From positions 1 through 16,928 of the forward strand of contig CALGOH010000258.1 in the NCBI GenBank assembly GCA_937957985.1: a stretch of 16,928 nt of DNA, read 5' to 3'. The first letter of the stretch is position 1. Each line of letters starts with the position of its first letter. Of this stretch, positions 7,655-15,600 are shown piece after piece. A program made the translations under genes and the position numbers. Origin of the DNA: an uncultured Verrucomicrobiae bacterium. Its GTDB lineage: Bacteria > Verrucomicrobiota > Verrucomicrobiia > Verrucomicrobiales > Akkermansiaceae. A model generated the notes under the pieces. That model made no database searches and was not told where the DNA came from. It saw only the letters and a program-made list of their open reading frames with translations.

Positions 7655-8574
7655 TGCGGAAGCCACAGCTCGGCAGTCTCCGACGGCGGTCGACGTCGCT
7701 GTTCATCTCGATCACCTTCCTGGTGCTCGCGGTCAGCGGGTTGCTGGCCTTCATCCTGCCGTTTTCGATCGCGATCGTCGGCCTGCACGCATTGATGGGG
7801 TTCCTGTTCATCGCGATCGTCGCGCTGCACATCCTCAACAACCTGCGCCCCCTCAAGGGCTACGCCCATGGACGGGCGCTCTGGGTCGCGCTGATCGTCA
7901 CGGCGCTCCTCACCGGGCTCTTCTACTTTCAGCCCGCGCCGGTGAAGAAAGTGCTCGGCCTCAGCAACAACCTCGGCCCGTCCCGTGATCGCTTCGAGAT
8001 GAGCGAGGACAAGATGACCTATCAGTACCAACCGGCCGACCACTACCGGATGAAGCTGAGCGTGAAGGCGGGCAAGGGCTTCGATCGCTCCGACCCCCCG
8101 CAATTCGCCATCTGGCTCGAGAACCAGGGGGCCTATCACATCAAGACGCTGCACGGCCCGGATGGCGCCCGTGAGGCGCTGCCCTACTGGCACTTCAAGA
8201 GAAGCGGATGGGAAAAGGCGAAGGCGGAAGCAGAGGAGCAGGGCGGGATCGATCTGGTGTCCTCCCCCACCCCGAACGGCTCCTTCGACCCCGCGGACTA
8301 CATCCTCCCCGCCGATCCCGAAACCACCCTGCCCTATCGCCTCCTCATCGAGATCAACCAGCCGGGCGACGGCCAACCCTCCCTGGTTTATTCGGTCGAG
8401 ATCGACGAACTGCGTCCCCGGACCTTCCAGGTTCTCGACCTCGTCGGCTACCCGAAGCGTGAGGACGACGACGGCAAGGAGGCGTGGGCGCTCTACTTCG
8501 TCGATGACTCCATCGACTCGGCGCTGGACCTCATCGACAGCGCGCTGCTGGAGATCGAGCGGGGGGAGAGGTGA
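7654..8574 (+). CDS. membrane protein: DUF4405-like cytochrome-b segment fused to DUF2271-like domain
   Basis: This is a 306-residue protein. Its first third has three probable membrane helices: about 14-37, 38-62 and 75-96. The second contains His45 and His59, thirteen residues between them, in LHALMGFLF and VALHILNN. This resembles the heme-binding helices of DUF4405 and other small cytochrome-b-like proteins. The remaining 200 residues are soluble and probably periplasmic. FAIWLENQGAYHIKTLHG, LPYWHFKRSGW, SSPTPNG and YRLLIEINQPGDG resemble DUF2271, a domain often found with flavin and PepSY proteins. The start overlaps the stop of the FAD enzyme (TGATG), so the two products are probably made together. 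A role passing electrons between the exported flavoenzyme and the quinone pool is plausible but inferred. The heme and DUF2271 calls rest on motif memory. Confidence 0.7.
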   Translation: MRKPQLGSLRRRSTSLFISITFLVLAVSGLLAFILPFSIAIVGLHALMGFLFIAIVALHILNNLRPLKGYAHGRALWVALIVTALLTGLFYFQPAPVKKVLGLSNNLGPSRDRFEMSEDKMTYQYQPADHYRMKLSVKAGKGFDRSDPPQFAIWLENQGAYHIKTLHGPDGAREALPYWHFKRSGWEKAKAEAEEQGGIDLVSSPTPNGSFDPADYILPADPETTLPYRLLIEINQPGDGQPSLVYSVEIDELRPRTFQVLDLVGYPKREDDDGKEAWALYFVDDSIDSALDLIDSALLEIERGER

Positions 8575-8578
8575 GGTC

Positions 8579-8821
8579 TCAATCGAAATGACGACGCGCA
8601 AACTCGCGGCCTGAGCCCGACTTCAAGTAGCTCTCGAAGCGCAGCGCCACGTCCCTGCCCTGGAACGCAAAGTAGGTCTTGAGCACCCGCGGGCGGCATT
8701 TCGCTGTGTGCGGACATCGCCCTGCATGGTGGTCTCCAAGCCGCCGTTTCAGATCATCCGTCGAGCCACTGAAATGCCGGCTGGAATCAACCTCACTTTG
8801 GAGAATGCAGGTGTGGTGCAT
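8579..8821 (-). CDS. degenerate small GIY-YIG protein (paralogue of 124-366)
   Basis: This intact 80-codon frame aligns without gaps to the GIY-YIG protein at 124-366, with 54 of 80 residues identical by hand count and identical last 16 residues (Y-LKSGSGREFARRHFD). Catalytic positions are lost: the GIY tyrosine is Cys5 (HTCILQS), the YIG motif reads HFSG with Phe17, and conserved Tyr42 is Cys. Arg27, His31 and Glu63 remain. No Shine-Dalgarno sequence precedes the ATG at 8821. The frame is open to an earlier ATG at 8932, but that extension has no counterpart in the other copy. Many codons differ synonymously between copies, so the duplication is old. The 55-bp repeat is absent here. The protein is probably inactive as a nuclease; it may be decaying or have another role. 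It is convergent with the redox operon, 4 bp from its end. Confidence 0.65.
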   Translation of the reverse strand: MHHTCILQSEVDSSRHFSGSTDDLKRRLGDHHAGRCPHTAKCRPRVLKTYFAFQGRDVALRFESYLKSGSGREFARRHFD

Positions 8822-9192
8822 GCTGGATTGGAAACGCATGATCATTGGTGTAGACCCAGTCGATGCATACCCGACACAACTCATTGAAAATGAGTGGTCG
8901 GGCTGGTCCAGCCCCCGGCTTTGCTTTCTCATTTCGTGTCTTCATGGGCATTTCTGCTTCTGTGGCTTCCACCCGGTCGCGCGACGATCCGCTGAATTTG
9001 CGGTCCATTCGTGTGAATTCCGTGTGGAATCGTCCAATGTCTGTCACGGTGCCCGTGCCGATCAAGATCCGATTGCCTCAACGCACCTCGCAAAGGCGAC
9101 CCGCGCCGCTGCGGCATATCGGTGCAGAGATCCGCAGCCAACCGCACCTTGGGTTTGACAGTTCTCGATCCTTCGCAAAGGCTTCCCCCGGC
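8822..9192. other. non-coding interval with small dyads
   Basis: I see no supported gene here. Two short inverted repeats lie close together: CTCATTgaaAATGAG at 8880-8894 and GGGCTGGtCCAGCCC at 8900-8914. From about 8925 to 9040 the text has a low-complexity, repeated flavour (TTCGTGTCTTCATGGGC, GTCCATTCGTGTGAATTCCG), resembling dispersed non-coding repeats I associate with PVC genomes. This is a memory-based impression. Any promoter for the metal-efflux operon should lie in the right half, but I cannot point to convincing boxes. Confidence 0.4.
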
Positions 9193-9588
9193 GTGGTGGG
9201 AAATACGATTGGCCGCATACTGCTTGTCCTGCTGCTTTTGTGCAGCCAAGGTCGCAGTGTTTGCTTCGATCAAGCTGGTAACAGCTACTTCTGCGCTCCC
9301 GCGCTGTTTTCATCCGACGACCGGCATGGCGATCCTTGCCAATGCCCTTGTGAAGACGACGGGTGCGAGGAGCACGAGCTTAGACTCGACCCTGTGCTCG
9401 TCGATTCGATCAAGGTGCCTTCAGAACCTTTTGCCATTCTTCCGTTCGAATACACGGTCCATTTTGACCTAGGGATCGTCACCTTTTTCAGGGGCTGGAC
9501 GAGCGGGAAGCCGGCGGTCGTCGATGATCACGAACCGGGCCACCATCTAAGGGAGGCCCTCCTCTCTACAGTCGTTCTGCGACTTTGA
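9193..9588 (+). CDS. small exported Cys-rich protein ahead of metal efflux genes
   Basis: With a GTG start this is 131 residues. An N-terminal signal segment, IGRILLVLLLLCSQG, is followed by a Cys/His-rich stretch: Cys24, Cys34, Cys49, Cys51, Cys53, Cys58 and His61, the core being CQCPCEDDGCEEHE. The C-terminal half (LVDSIKVPSEPFA through HHLREALLSTVVLRL) is not Cys-rich. It lies upstream of the RND efflux genes on the same strand, and small exported Cys- or His-rich proteins often accompany such operons, so periplasmic metal binding is likely (inference). The start is uncertain: the frame is open upstream to ATGs at 9037 and 8863, but these would put about 50 to 110 unrelated residues before the signal. 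GTG 9193 or 9196 fits a signal peptide best. I cannot name a family. Confidence 0.6.
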   Translation: MVGNTIGRILLVLLLLCSQGRSVCFDQAGNSYFCAPALFSSDDRHGDPCQCPCEDDGCEEHELRLDPVLVDSIKVPSEPFAILPFEYTVHFDLGIVTFFRGWTSGKPAVVDDHEPGHHLREALLSTVVLRL

Positions 9589-9589
9589 A

Positions 9590-9657
9590 GTCCCGGGACG
9601 TTTCCCGGAAACGCCAACGTCGCGCCCCCATTCGGTAGGTGCCGCGTTGAGTTGGCG
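9590..9657. promoter_or_regulatory. cluster of dyads ahead of outer-membrane factor gene
   Basis: Three inverted repeats follow the Cys-rich gene. GTCCCGGGAC (9590-9599) and CGTTTCCCGGAAACG (9599-9613) abut, and CGCCAAC (9612-9618) pairs with GTTGGCG (9651-9657). They could be an RNA structure between the genes, a weak attenuator or an operator. No run of T follows, so a simple intrinsic terminator is unlikely. Confidence 0.4.
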
Positions 9658-9729
9658 AAATTCGGTCATCCTTCTTCCACGGCAATTCCGTCGTGGAGCC
9701 CTCGTGTCTTCAGTCATCGATTTGACCCC

Positions 9730-11031
9730 ATGCAACTTCCTGTCAGAGCTCACCTTTTCATCCCGATTCTCCTCGCATCCTGCGCGACGGAGCCTTCCTC
9801 CATTTTAACGGGAAACGGCGACGTTTCCGGCTACTCGGCATTCCATCGCAACTTCACTCCCGCTCCCGCGCTTCGGGGCTCGGTCAATCGCGGCCAAGCG
9901 ATCCGTCATGCCCTGACTTACAGCCCGGCGTTGCAAGCCCAGCGAGCCGAACTCCGGGCATTGGAGGCCGAGATCGTTCAAGCCGGACTGCCTCCCAACC
10001 CTGAGCTCGGGTTCGACGTCGAGAACTTCGCCGGCAGTGGAGGCAGCCGCGGCTTCGATGGAGCGGAGATCACCGCTGCTGTCTCCCAGCGGCTTGAGAT
10101 TGGCGGCAAACGCCCGAAACGGACGCTTGTGGCGGCACTTGAGGCTGAGGCTCTCCGTGCCGAGATCGCCGCTGAAGAGCGGGAGGTCCGGATCGCGGCC
10201 GACCGCGCGTTCACGACCTTGCTCGAAGCCCGTGAAATCCGGGAACTGAGCGAACGGAATCTCGATCGCTCGGGCGAGAACCTGAGCACCCTCGAATCGC
10301 TGCTCGAAGCCGGCAAAAGCAATCGGATCGATGTCGCCAAAGCCAAGCTGGCGGTTTCCGAAGCCCGTGAGCTGCTCGCCGAGGCCCGGTCAGCCGAAAG
10401 CAATGCCTCCGCCGAACTGAGCCAGACATGGGGCGGTGGAGCGGCTGACATCACCGCCACCGGATCACTCGACCCGTCCGTGGGCGGCTTCCCCGCCGGC
10501 GGCGAGTCCGCGCTGAAGCGTCATCCGGCGATGAAGGCCGCCGCCCTGCGGTTTGCCCGGGCTCAGGCGACCTACGAAGTGTACATAGCTCGCCGCTTCT
10601 CCGATGTCGAGGTAGGCGGCGGAGTCCGGCAACTCAGGGATGCCGACGAAACCGCGGCCGTCGTTGGACTGACCGTTCCTCTTCCGGTTTTTGATCGCAA
10701 CCAAGGGAACATTCAGGCCGCGAAAGAACGGCTGGGCCGTGCCGAAGCAGAAGCGCGCGCCACCGAAAGCGAGCTGCGAACGCAGTTCACCCGATACTCC
10801 TCCGATCTCAGGACCGCCCGTACCCGTGCAACTGAATTCGACTCCCGAACCGCCGCAGCCGCCCGACAAACGCTTGAAGACACCCGTGAGGCCTACGCCG
10901 CAGGGAAGGCCTCCCTGCTGGAGGTTCTCGATGCCCGCGAGACCTTGTTCGAGGTCGAGCGCGGCCAAGCCCGGGCTAGGGCGGACCTCCTCCGTGCGCG
11001 AAACTCCCTTCAGACCCTGACCGAGAACTGA
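9730..11031 (+). CDS. outer-membrane efflux lipoprotein, CzcC/CusC (TolC-like) family
   Basis: This 433-residue outer-membrane factor of heavy-metal RND systems forms the exit duct in the outer membrane. The lipobox LASC gives acylated Cys18. Two OEP repeats follow: the first runs from about 65 (AIRHALTYSPALQAQRAEL) through PPNPELGFDVENF and EIGGKRPKRT, the second from about 265 (ALKRHPAMKAAALRFARAQ) through GLTVPLPVFDRNQGNI to LLEVLDARETLFEVERGQAR. Long Ala/Glu/Arg-rich stretches are the coiled-coil tunnel helices. The PVFDRNQGNI motif is typical of CzcC-like members. The ATG at 9730 places the signal peptide at the N-terminus; a TTG at 9652 is in frame but adds an unlikely leader. The adaptor gene begins 10 bp after the stop. 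Confidence 0.9.
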   Translation: MQLPVRAHLFIPILLASCATEPSSILTGNGDVSGYSAFHRNFTPAPALRGSVNRGQAIRHALTYSPALQAQRAELRALEAEIVQAGLPPNPELGFDVENFAGSGGSRGFDGAEITAAVSQRLEIGGKRPKRTLVAALEAEALRAEIAAEEREVRIAADRAFTTLLEAREIRELSERNLDRSGENLSTLESLLEAGKSNRIDVAKAKLAVSEARELLAEARSAESNASAELSQTWGGGAADITATGSLDPSVGGFPAGGESALKRHPAMKAAALRFARAQATYEVYIARRFSDVEVGGGVRQLRDADETAAVVGLTVPLPVFDRNQGNIQAAKERLGRAEAEARATESELRTQFTRYSSDLRTARTRATEFDSRTAAAARQTLEDTREAYAAGKASLLEVLDARETLFEVERGQARARADLLRARNSLQTLTEN

Positions 11032-11041
11032 ATCCAAAACG

Positions 11042-12595
11042 ATGAAAACGACATACCGAATCTGCCGGGCCATAAGTCTCGGCACACTGTTGGCGTTCCT
11101 CGCAGCTTGCGGGGAAAAGACCGAATCCACTGCAAACCCGGCGGCAATCGAAACATCCGCCGAAGAAGGAATCGAGGCGCACGCCATGGCCGACTGCCCG
11201 GCCGGCGATGGCTGCTTCATTTGCGATCCATCAAAGCGAGAGGCGGGCCGGCTCTGGTGCAAAGAACACAACCGCTACGAGGACCGTTGCTGGCTCTGCC
11301 ACCCGGAGATGCAGGACAAAGACCGCATATTCTGCAGCGAACACGGCGTCTATGAGGACGAGTGCTACCTGTGCCACCCCGAACTCAAGGGGAAGCCAAC
11401 CGCAGGATCCACGCCGTCAGCTGCAGCCGATGTTCTGATGTGCAAAGAACACGGTGTCCCTGAGCACGAGTGTGCCATTTGCCATCCCGATCTCGCCGCT
11501 TCTCTAAAGCCGGGCGAAAGCCTCAAGATCCGGGTCGCGTCGGCCGAATCCATGGACCAGGTCGGCGTCGAGGTTGCCCGTCCGGAGAGCACCACCGCTC
11601 GTCCCACTGTCGCAGCCTACGCGACCGTCGACTACAATCAGAACCAGGTCGCCAATATCACGCCTTTGGTAGAAGGGATTGTCCGCGAGATTGCGGTGGT
11701 CCCCGGTCAGAGCGTTGCCGAGGGAGAGGTTCTGGGCACCGTGCATTCCCCGGACTTCGCCGAGCTCAAGAGCCGTTTCCTCGCGGCCACCGCTGCACGG
11801 AGACTCGCCGACCTGCAAGTGGATCGCGAACGAAAGCTCGCCGGGAAACGCATATCCGCTGCCTCAGAATTCGAAACCGCGGAAGCCGCCGCCGAGGTTG
11901 CGGCCGTAGACCTCGACGCGGCGCGCCAGCGTTTGCTCAACCTCGGACTCAGCGAGGCTGAACTCGATCTGCTCGCCACCGACGGGCGCCCGACTTCGCT
12001 GCTCACGCTCAAGGCACCCTTCTCAGGGATCATCGTCGAGCGCGATGTCTCCGTGGGCGAGAGGGTTGAGCCCGGTGAGCCCATATTCGTCCTAGCCGAT
12101 CTGTCTTCCATGTGGATCGAACTCTCGATTCCCGCCCGCGACGCCGCCGACCTTTCAGATGGCCTAGACGTCGAAGCAGTCTTCCCCGACCTGCCGGACA
12201 TGGTGATCACTGGAAAACTGGTGTGGGTCTCCCGTGCGATCGATGAAAAGACCCGCCGCATCCGAGCCCGGGCGCTGGTGGAGAATCCGCCCGCCGCCCT
12301 GCGCAAGGGTCTCTACGGTGAAGCACGCGTCCAACTCGGCAAGTCAACCTCGTCGCTCGCAGTTCCCACCGGATCAATCCAGGTCATCGACAATGTGCCT
12401 TTCATCTTCGTTCGCGAAGAACCCGCTCTCTATGCCGCCACCAGGGTTGAGATTGCATCGGGCGCTTCTTCCGACGAAGTCACCGCCATCCGTGACGGCC
12501 TGACAGCCAACGCTGAGATCGTCACCAAGGGCAGCTACATCCTGCGCTCCGAGTTTCTCAAATCCCTGCTCGGCGCGGGCTGTGTCGACGACTGA
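11042..12595 (+). CDS. RND periplasmic adaptor (CzcB/CusB family) with Cys/His-repeat domain
   Basis: This 517-residue membrane-fusion protein links the inner-membrane pump to the outer-membrane duct. Lipobox LAAC gives acylated Cys23. Residues 52-148 form an unusual Cys/His-rich domain with three copies of C-x2-H-x6-C-x2-C-H-P: Cys73/His76/Cys83/Cys86/His87, Cys98/His101/Cys108/Cys111/His112 and Cys134/His137/Cys144/Cys147/His148. A partial copy, Cys52/Cys58/Cys61 (CFICDP), comes before them. The rest is a standard adaptor: strand NQNQVANITPLVEGIV from about 199, lipoyl half LAPFSGIIVERDVSVGER-like (reads LKAPFSGIIVERD), a helical hairpin between them, and beta-barrel and proximal domains to the end. 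The repeats replace the heavy-metal-binding domain of some other CusB proteins and probably bind metal. They also match the CxxCH heme c signature, so covalent heme cannot be excluded. Confidence 0.92.
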   Translation: MKTTYRICRAISLGTLLAFLAACGEKTESTANPAAIETSAEEGIEAHAMADCPAGDGCFICDPSKREAGRLWCKEHNRYEDRCWLCHPEMQDKDRIFCSEHGVYEDECYLCHPELKGKPTAGSTPSAAADVLMCKEHGVPEHECAICHPDLAASLKPGESLKIRVASAESMDQVGVEVARPESTTARPTVAAYATVDYNQNQVANITPLVEGIVREIAVVPGQSVAEGEVLGTVHSPDFAELKSRFLAATAARRLADLQVDRERKLAGKRISAASEFETAEAAAEVAAVDLDAARQRLLNLGLSEAELDLLATDGRPTSLLTLKAPFSGIIVERDVSVGERVEPGEPIFVLADLSSMWIELSIPARDAADLSDGLDVEAVFPDLPDMVITGKLVWVSRAIDEKTRRIRARALVENPPAALRKGLYGEARVQLGKSTSSLAVPTGSIQVIDNVPFIFVREEPALYAATRVEIASGASSDEVTAIRDGLTANAEIVTKGSYILRSEFLKSLLGAGCVDD

Positions 12596-12604
12596 CCCGC
12601 ATGG

Positions 12605-12622
12605 CACGGGCAGCTGCCCGTG
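12605..12622. repeat. 18-bp perfect palindrome between adaptor and pump genes
   Basis: CACGGGCAG is followed directly by its reverse complement CTGCCCGTG. It sits in the 103-bp gap between the adaptor stop and the pump start. As RNA it could form a stable hairpin that tunes relative expression or protects the upstream message. As DNA it could be a dimeric-protein site or a dispersed palindromic element. No T-run follows. Confidence 0.7.
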
Positions 12623-12698
12623 ATCGCATTCGGAATTCCATAACCGGGATACGCCCTCACCTCCACGCCTCACCTGCCGACCGACCGTCGCTCACTCC

Positions 12699-15600
12699 AT
12701 GTTCACCGCCCTCATTCGATTCTGCCTCGCCAACCGCCTGCTTGTCTTCCTTTTCACTGCGCTGCTTGTCGCTGCCGGGATCTGGGCGGGATCACGTGTC
12801 CCGGTGGACGCCTTCCCGGATACCACACCCATCCAGGTACAGATCAATACGGTCGCACCCTCGCTCAATGCCGAGGAAATCGAGCAGCAGATCACCCTGC
12901 CGGTAGAGCTGGAGATTTCGGGTCTCCCCGGTCTGGCCAGCGTGCGGTCTGTCTCAAAATTCGGACTCTCCCAAGTCGTCGCGACTTTCGATGACGAAAC
13001 CAAGATTACCGACGCGAGACAGTTCATCTCGGAACGCCTTTTGAATGTCGAGCTTCCCGATGGCGTCGGCACACCCCAGATGGGGCCGATCTCGACCGGC
13101 CTCGGAGAAATCTTCCACTACGTTATCCGTAGCCCCGACGGTAGCCGCACCCTGGAGGAGCTTCGCACGATCCATGACTGGATCATCAAGCCCGAACTCC
13201 GGAAGGTGCCGGGAGTGGCGGAGGTCAACTCCTGGGGTGGCCTCGAAAAGCAATACCACGTCGTCGTCGATCCGGAGCTGTTGCTGAAATTCGACCTCTC
13301 GCTTTCCGATGTCACCGAGGCCCTGGAGACGAACAACCGGAACGTTGGTGGAGGCCGGGTCACGGTCAACGGTCAGGATCTCCTCGTCCATGGCATCGGC
13401 CGGGTCACCAGCATTCCGGAGATCGAGCGCATCGAAATCGCTTCCAGTGAAGGCACGCCGGTAAGAGTCTCCGATGTCGCCGAAGTCCGGATCGGCAGCG
13501 AACTCCGCCGTGGCGCCGTCACCGCGGACGGAAACGGCGAGGTCGTCCTCGGACTCGCCTTCATGCTGATGGGTGAGAATGCCCAGGCAGTCACCAGCGA
13601 ACTGAAGGCACGGCTTGAGGAAATCCGGCCATCCATTCCCGACGGTGTCGCGGTCGATATCGTTTACGACCGTACCGAGTTGACCGCCTCCGTGCTCGAT
13701 ACCGTTTCGCACAACCTCATCGGAGGAGCACTGCTCGTCACCCTCACCCTGCTTGTATTGCTCGGAAACGTTCGCGCCGGACTCCTCGTCGCCATCTGCA
13801 TCCCTTTGGCGATGCTGTTCGCCCTCCTCGGCATGGAGTGGTTCGCCATCACCGCGAGCCTTCTCAGCCTTGGTGCGATCGACTTCGGACTGATCGTCGA
13901 TGGTTCGGTGGTCATGACCGAGGCAAACCTGCGGGGACTTGCCGAGCGAACCCGAGCCGCCGGTCGCAAGCTGACCTTCGCGGAGCGCTTCGATTGTATC
14001 CTGGAATCCAGTCGCGCCGTGGCCCGGCCGATCCTCTTCGGCATGGGGATCATCGCGGTGGTGTTCCTTCCGATTCTCACCCTCGAAGGCACCGAGGGGA
14101 AGATGTTCAGGCCGATGGCTATGACATTCATTCTCGCCCTGCTTGGCGCTCTCATCATCGCCATCGTCATTTCTCCGGTGCTCGGCCATCTCTTCCTGCC
14201 ACGGAAGTTCAAGGATCGTGAGGGCTGGTTCGGACGGACGCTGACAAATATCTACTCCGCGGTTCTCGGCGGAGTGATGAAGCTGAGGTGGGCGGTGCTT
14301 TCCCTCGTCCTTGTGCTTCTGGTCGTCACCGGATACCTCGCCACACGCCTTGGGGGTGAGTTCATCCCACGCCTCAGCGAGGGGGCCATCGTGGCGAACA
14401 CCATCCGCCTCGCCGGCACCTCGCTTGAATCCTCGGCCGACTACAACACGCGCATCGAGCAACTTCTGAAGAAGCGTTTTCCCGATGAAGTCCGCCACGT
14501 TTGGAGTCGCATCGGCACGGCCGAAATCGCCACTGACCCGATGGGGACCGAACTCACCGACATCTTCATCTCCCTGACTCCGCGCGAACAATGGACGCAG
14601 GCCGAGACCCAGGACGAACTGGTCACCGAAATGCAGGAAGCCGTCTCGACGCTCCCCGGAGTGAACATCCTCTTCACCCAACCGATCGAAATGCGGCTCA
14701 ACGAGATGGAATCGGGCGTCCGATCCGACGTGGGGATTCTGATCTATGGCGACAATTTCGAAACCCTCACCCGCCTCAGCGATGAGATTCAGGAAGTCCT
14801 CGTCAAGATCCCCGGCCAAGCCGATGTTTCTACCGATCAGATCACCGGTCAGCCAGGTCTCCGCATCGAGCTACGGCCGGAAAAGATGGCCCGCCTCGAC
14901 GTGCCGGCATCCGAGACGCTGCCCTATATCGAAGCAATCGGCGTTCTTCGGGTCGGGGAGATCTTCGAGGGCCAGCGGCAGTTCCCGTTGGCCATCGTTC
15001 TACCGGATAAGTATCGAACCCAGATCGACGCCGTCCGGAATCTCGTCATTCCTACCGCCGAGGGCACCCGGCTTCCACTCTCCGACGTGGCCGACGTCGT
15101 CGAGGCTCCCGGATCGGCCACCATCAATCGGGAATGGGGCCGGCGACTGATCCGGGTCCAGAGCAACGTCGACGGCCGCGATGTCGTCTCTTTCGTCGAC
15201 GAAGCCAAGCGCAGGATCGCCGAGGAGATCGACCTCCCGGAAGGCTACGTCATCGAGTGGGGAGGCCAGTTCAAGAATCTCGAACGCGCCCGGATCCGGC
15301 TTACGCTCGTGGTGCCTGTCACCATGGCGCTCGTCTTCGTTCTGCTTTTCCTCAGCCTTCGCAATTTCAAGGACGTGGCGCTCATCTATCTCGGCATTCC
15401 GTTTGCGCTCGTCGGAGGGGTGCTCTCGCTGTGGTTGCGTGACATCCCGTTCAGCGTCAGCGCGGCCATCGGATTCATCGCGCTCTTCGGCATCGCGGTA
15501 CTGAACGGGCAGATCCTCATCGAGGCGATCCGATCCAATCTACAAGACGCACCCGACGCCGTTTCCGCCGTAAAACGCGCCGCCACCGAGCGCCTGCGGC

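Noticed and set aside
7339..8601. 420-residue minus-strand frame opposite the membrane protein gene
   Set aside because: Shadow frame covering two well-supported genes; composition is typical of antisense GC-rich DNA.
8900..8914. GC-rich dyad as intrinsic terminator
   Set aside because: The perfect arms leave only a one-base loop, the following T content is modest, and no plus-strand gene ends just before it.
12954..14819. 621-residue minus-strand frame opposite the RND pump
   Set aside because: Shadow of the pump; composition is Asp/Glu/Gly/His-rich without a recognisable fold.
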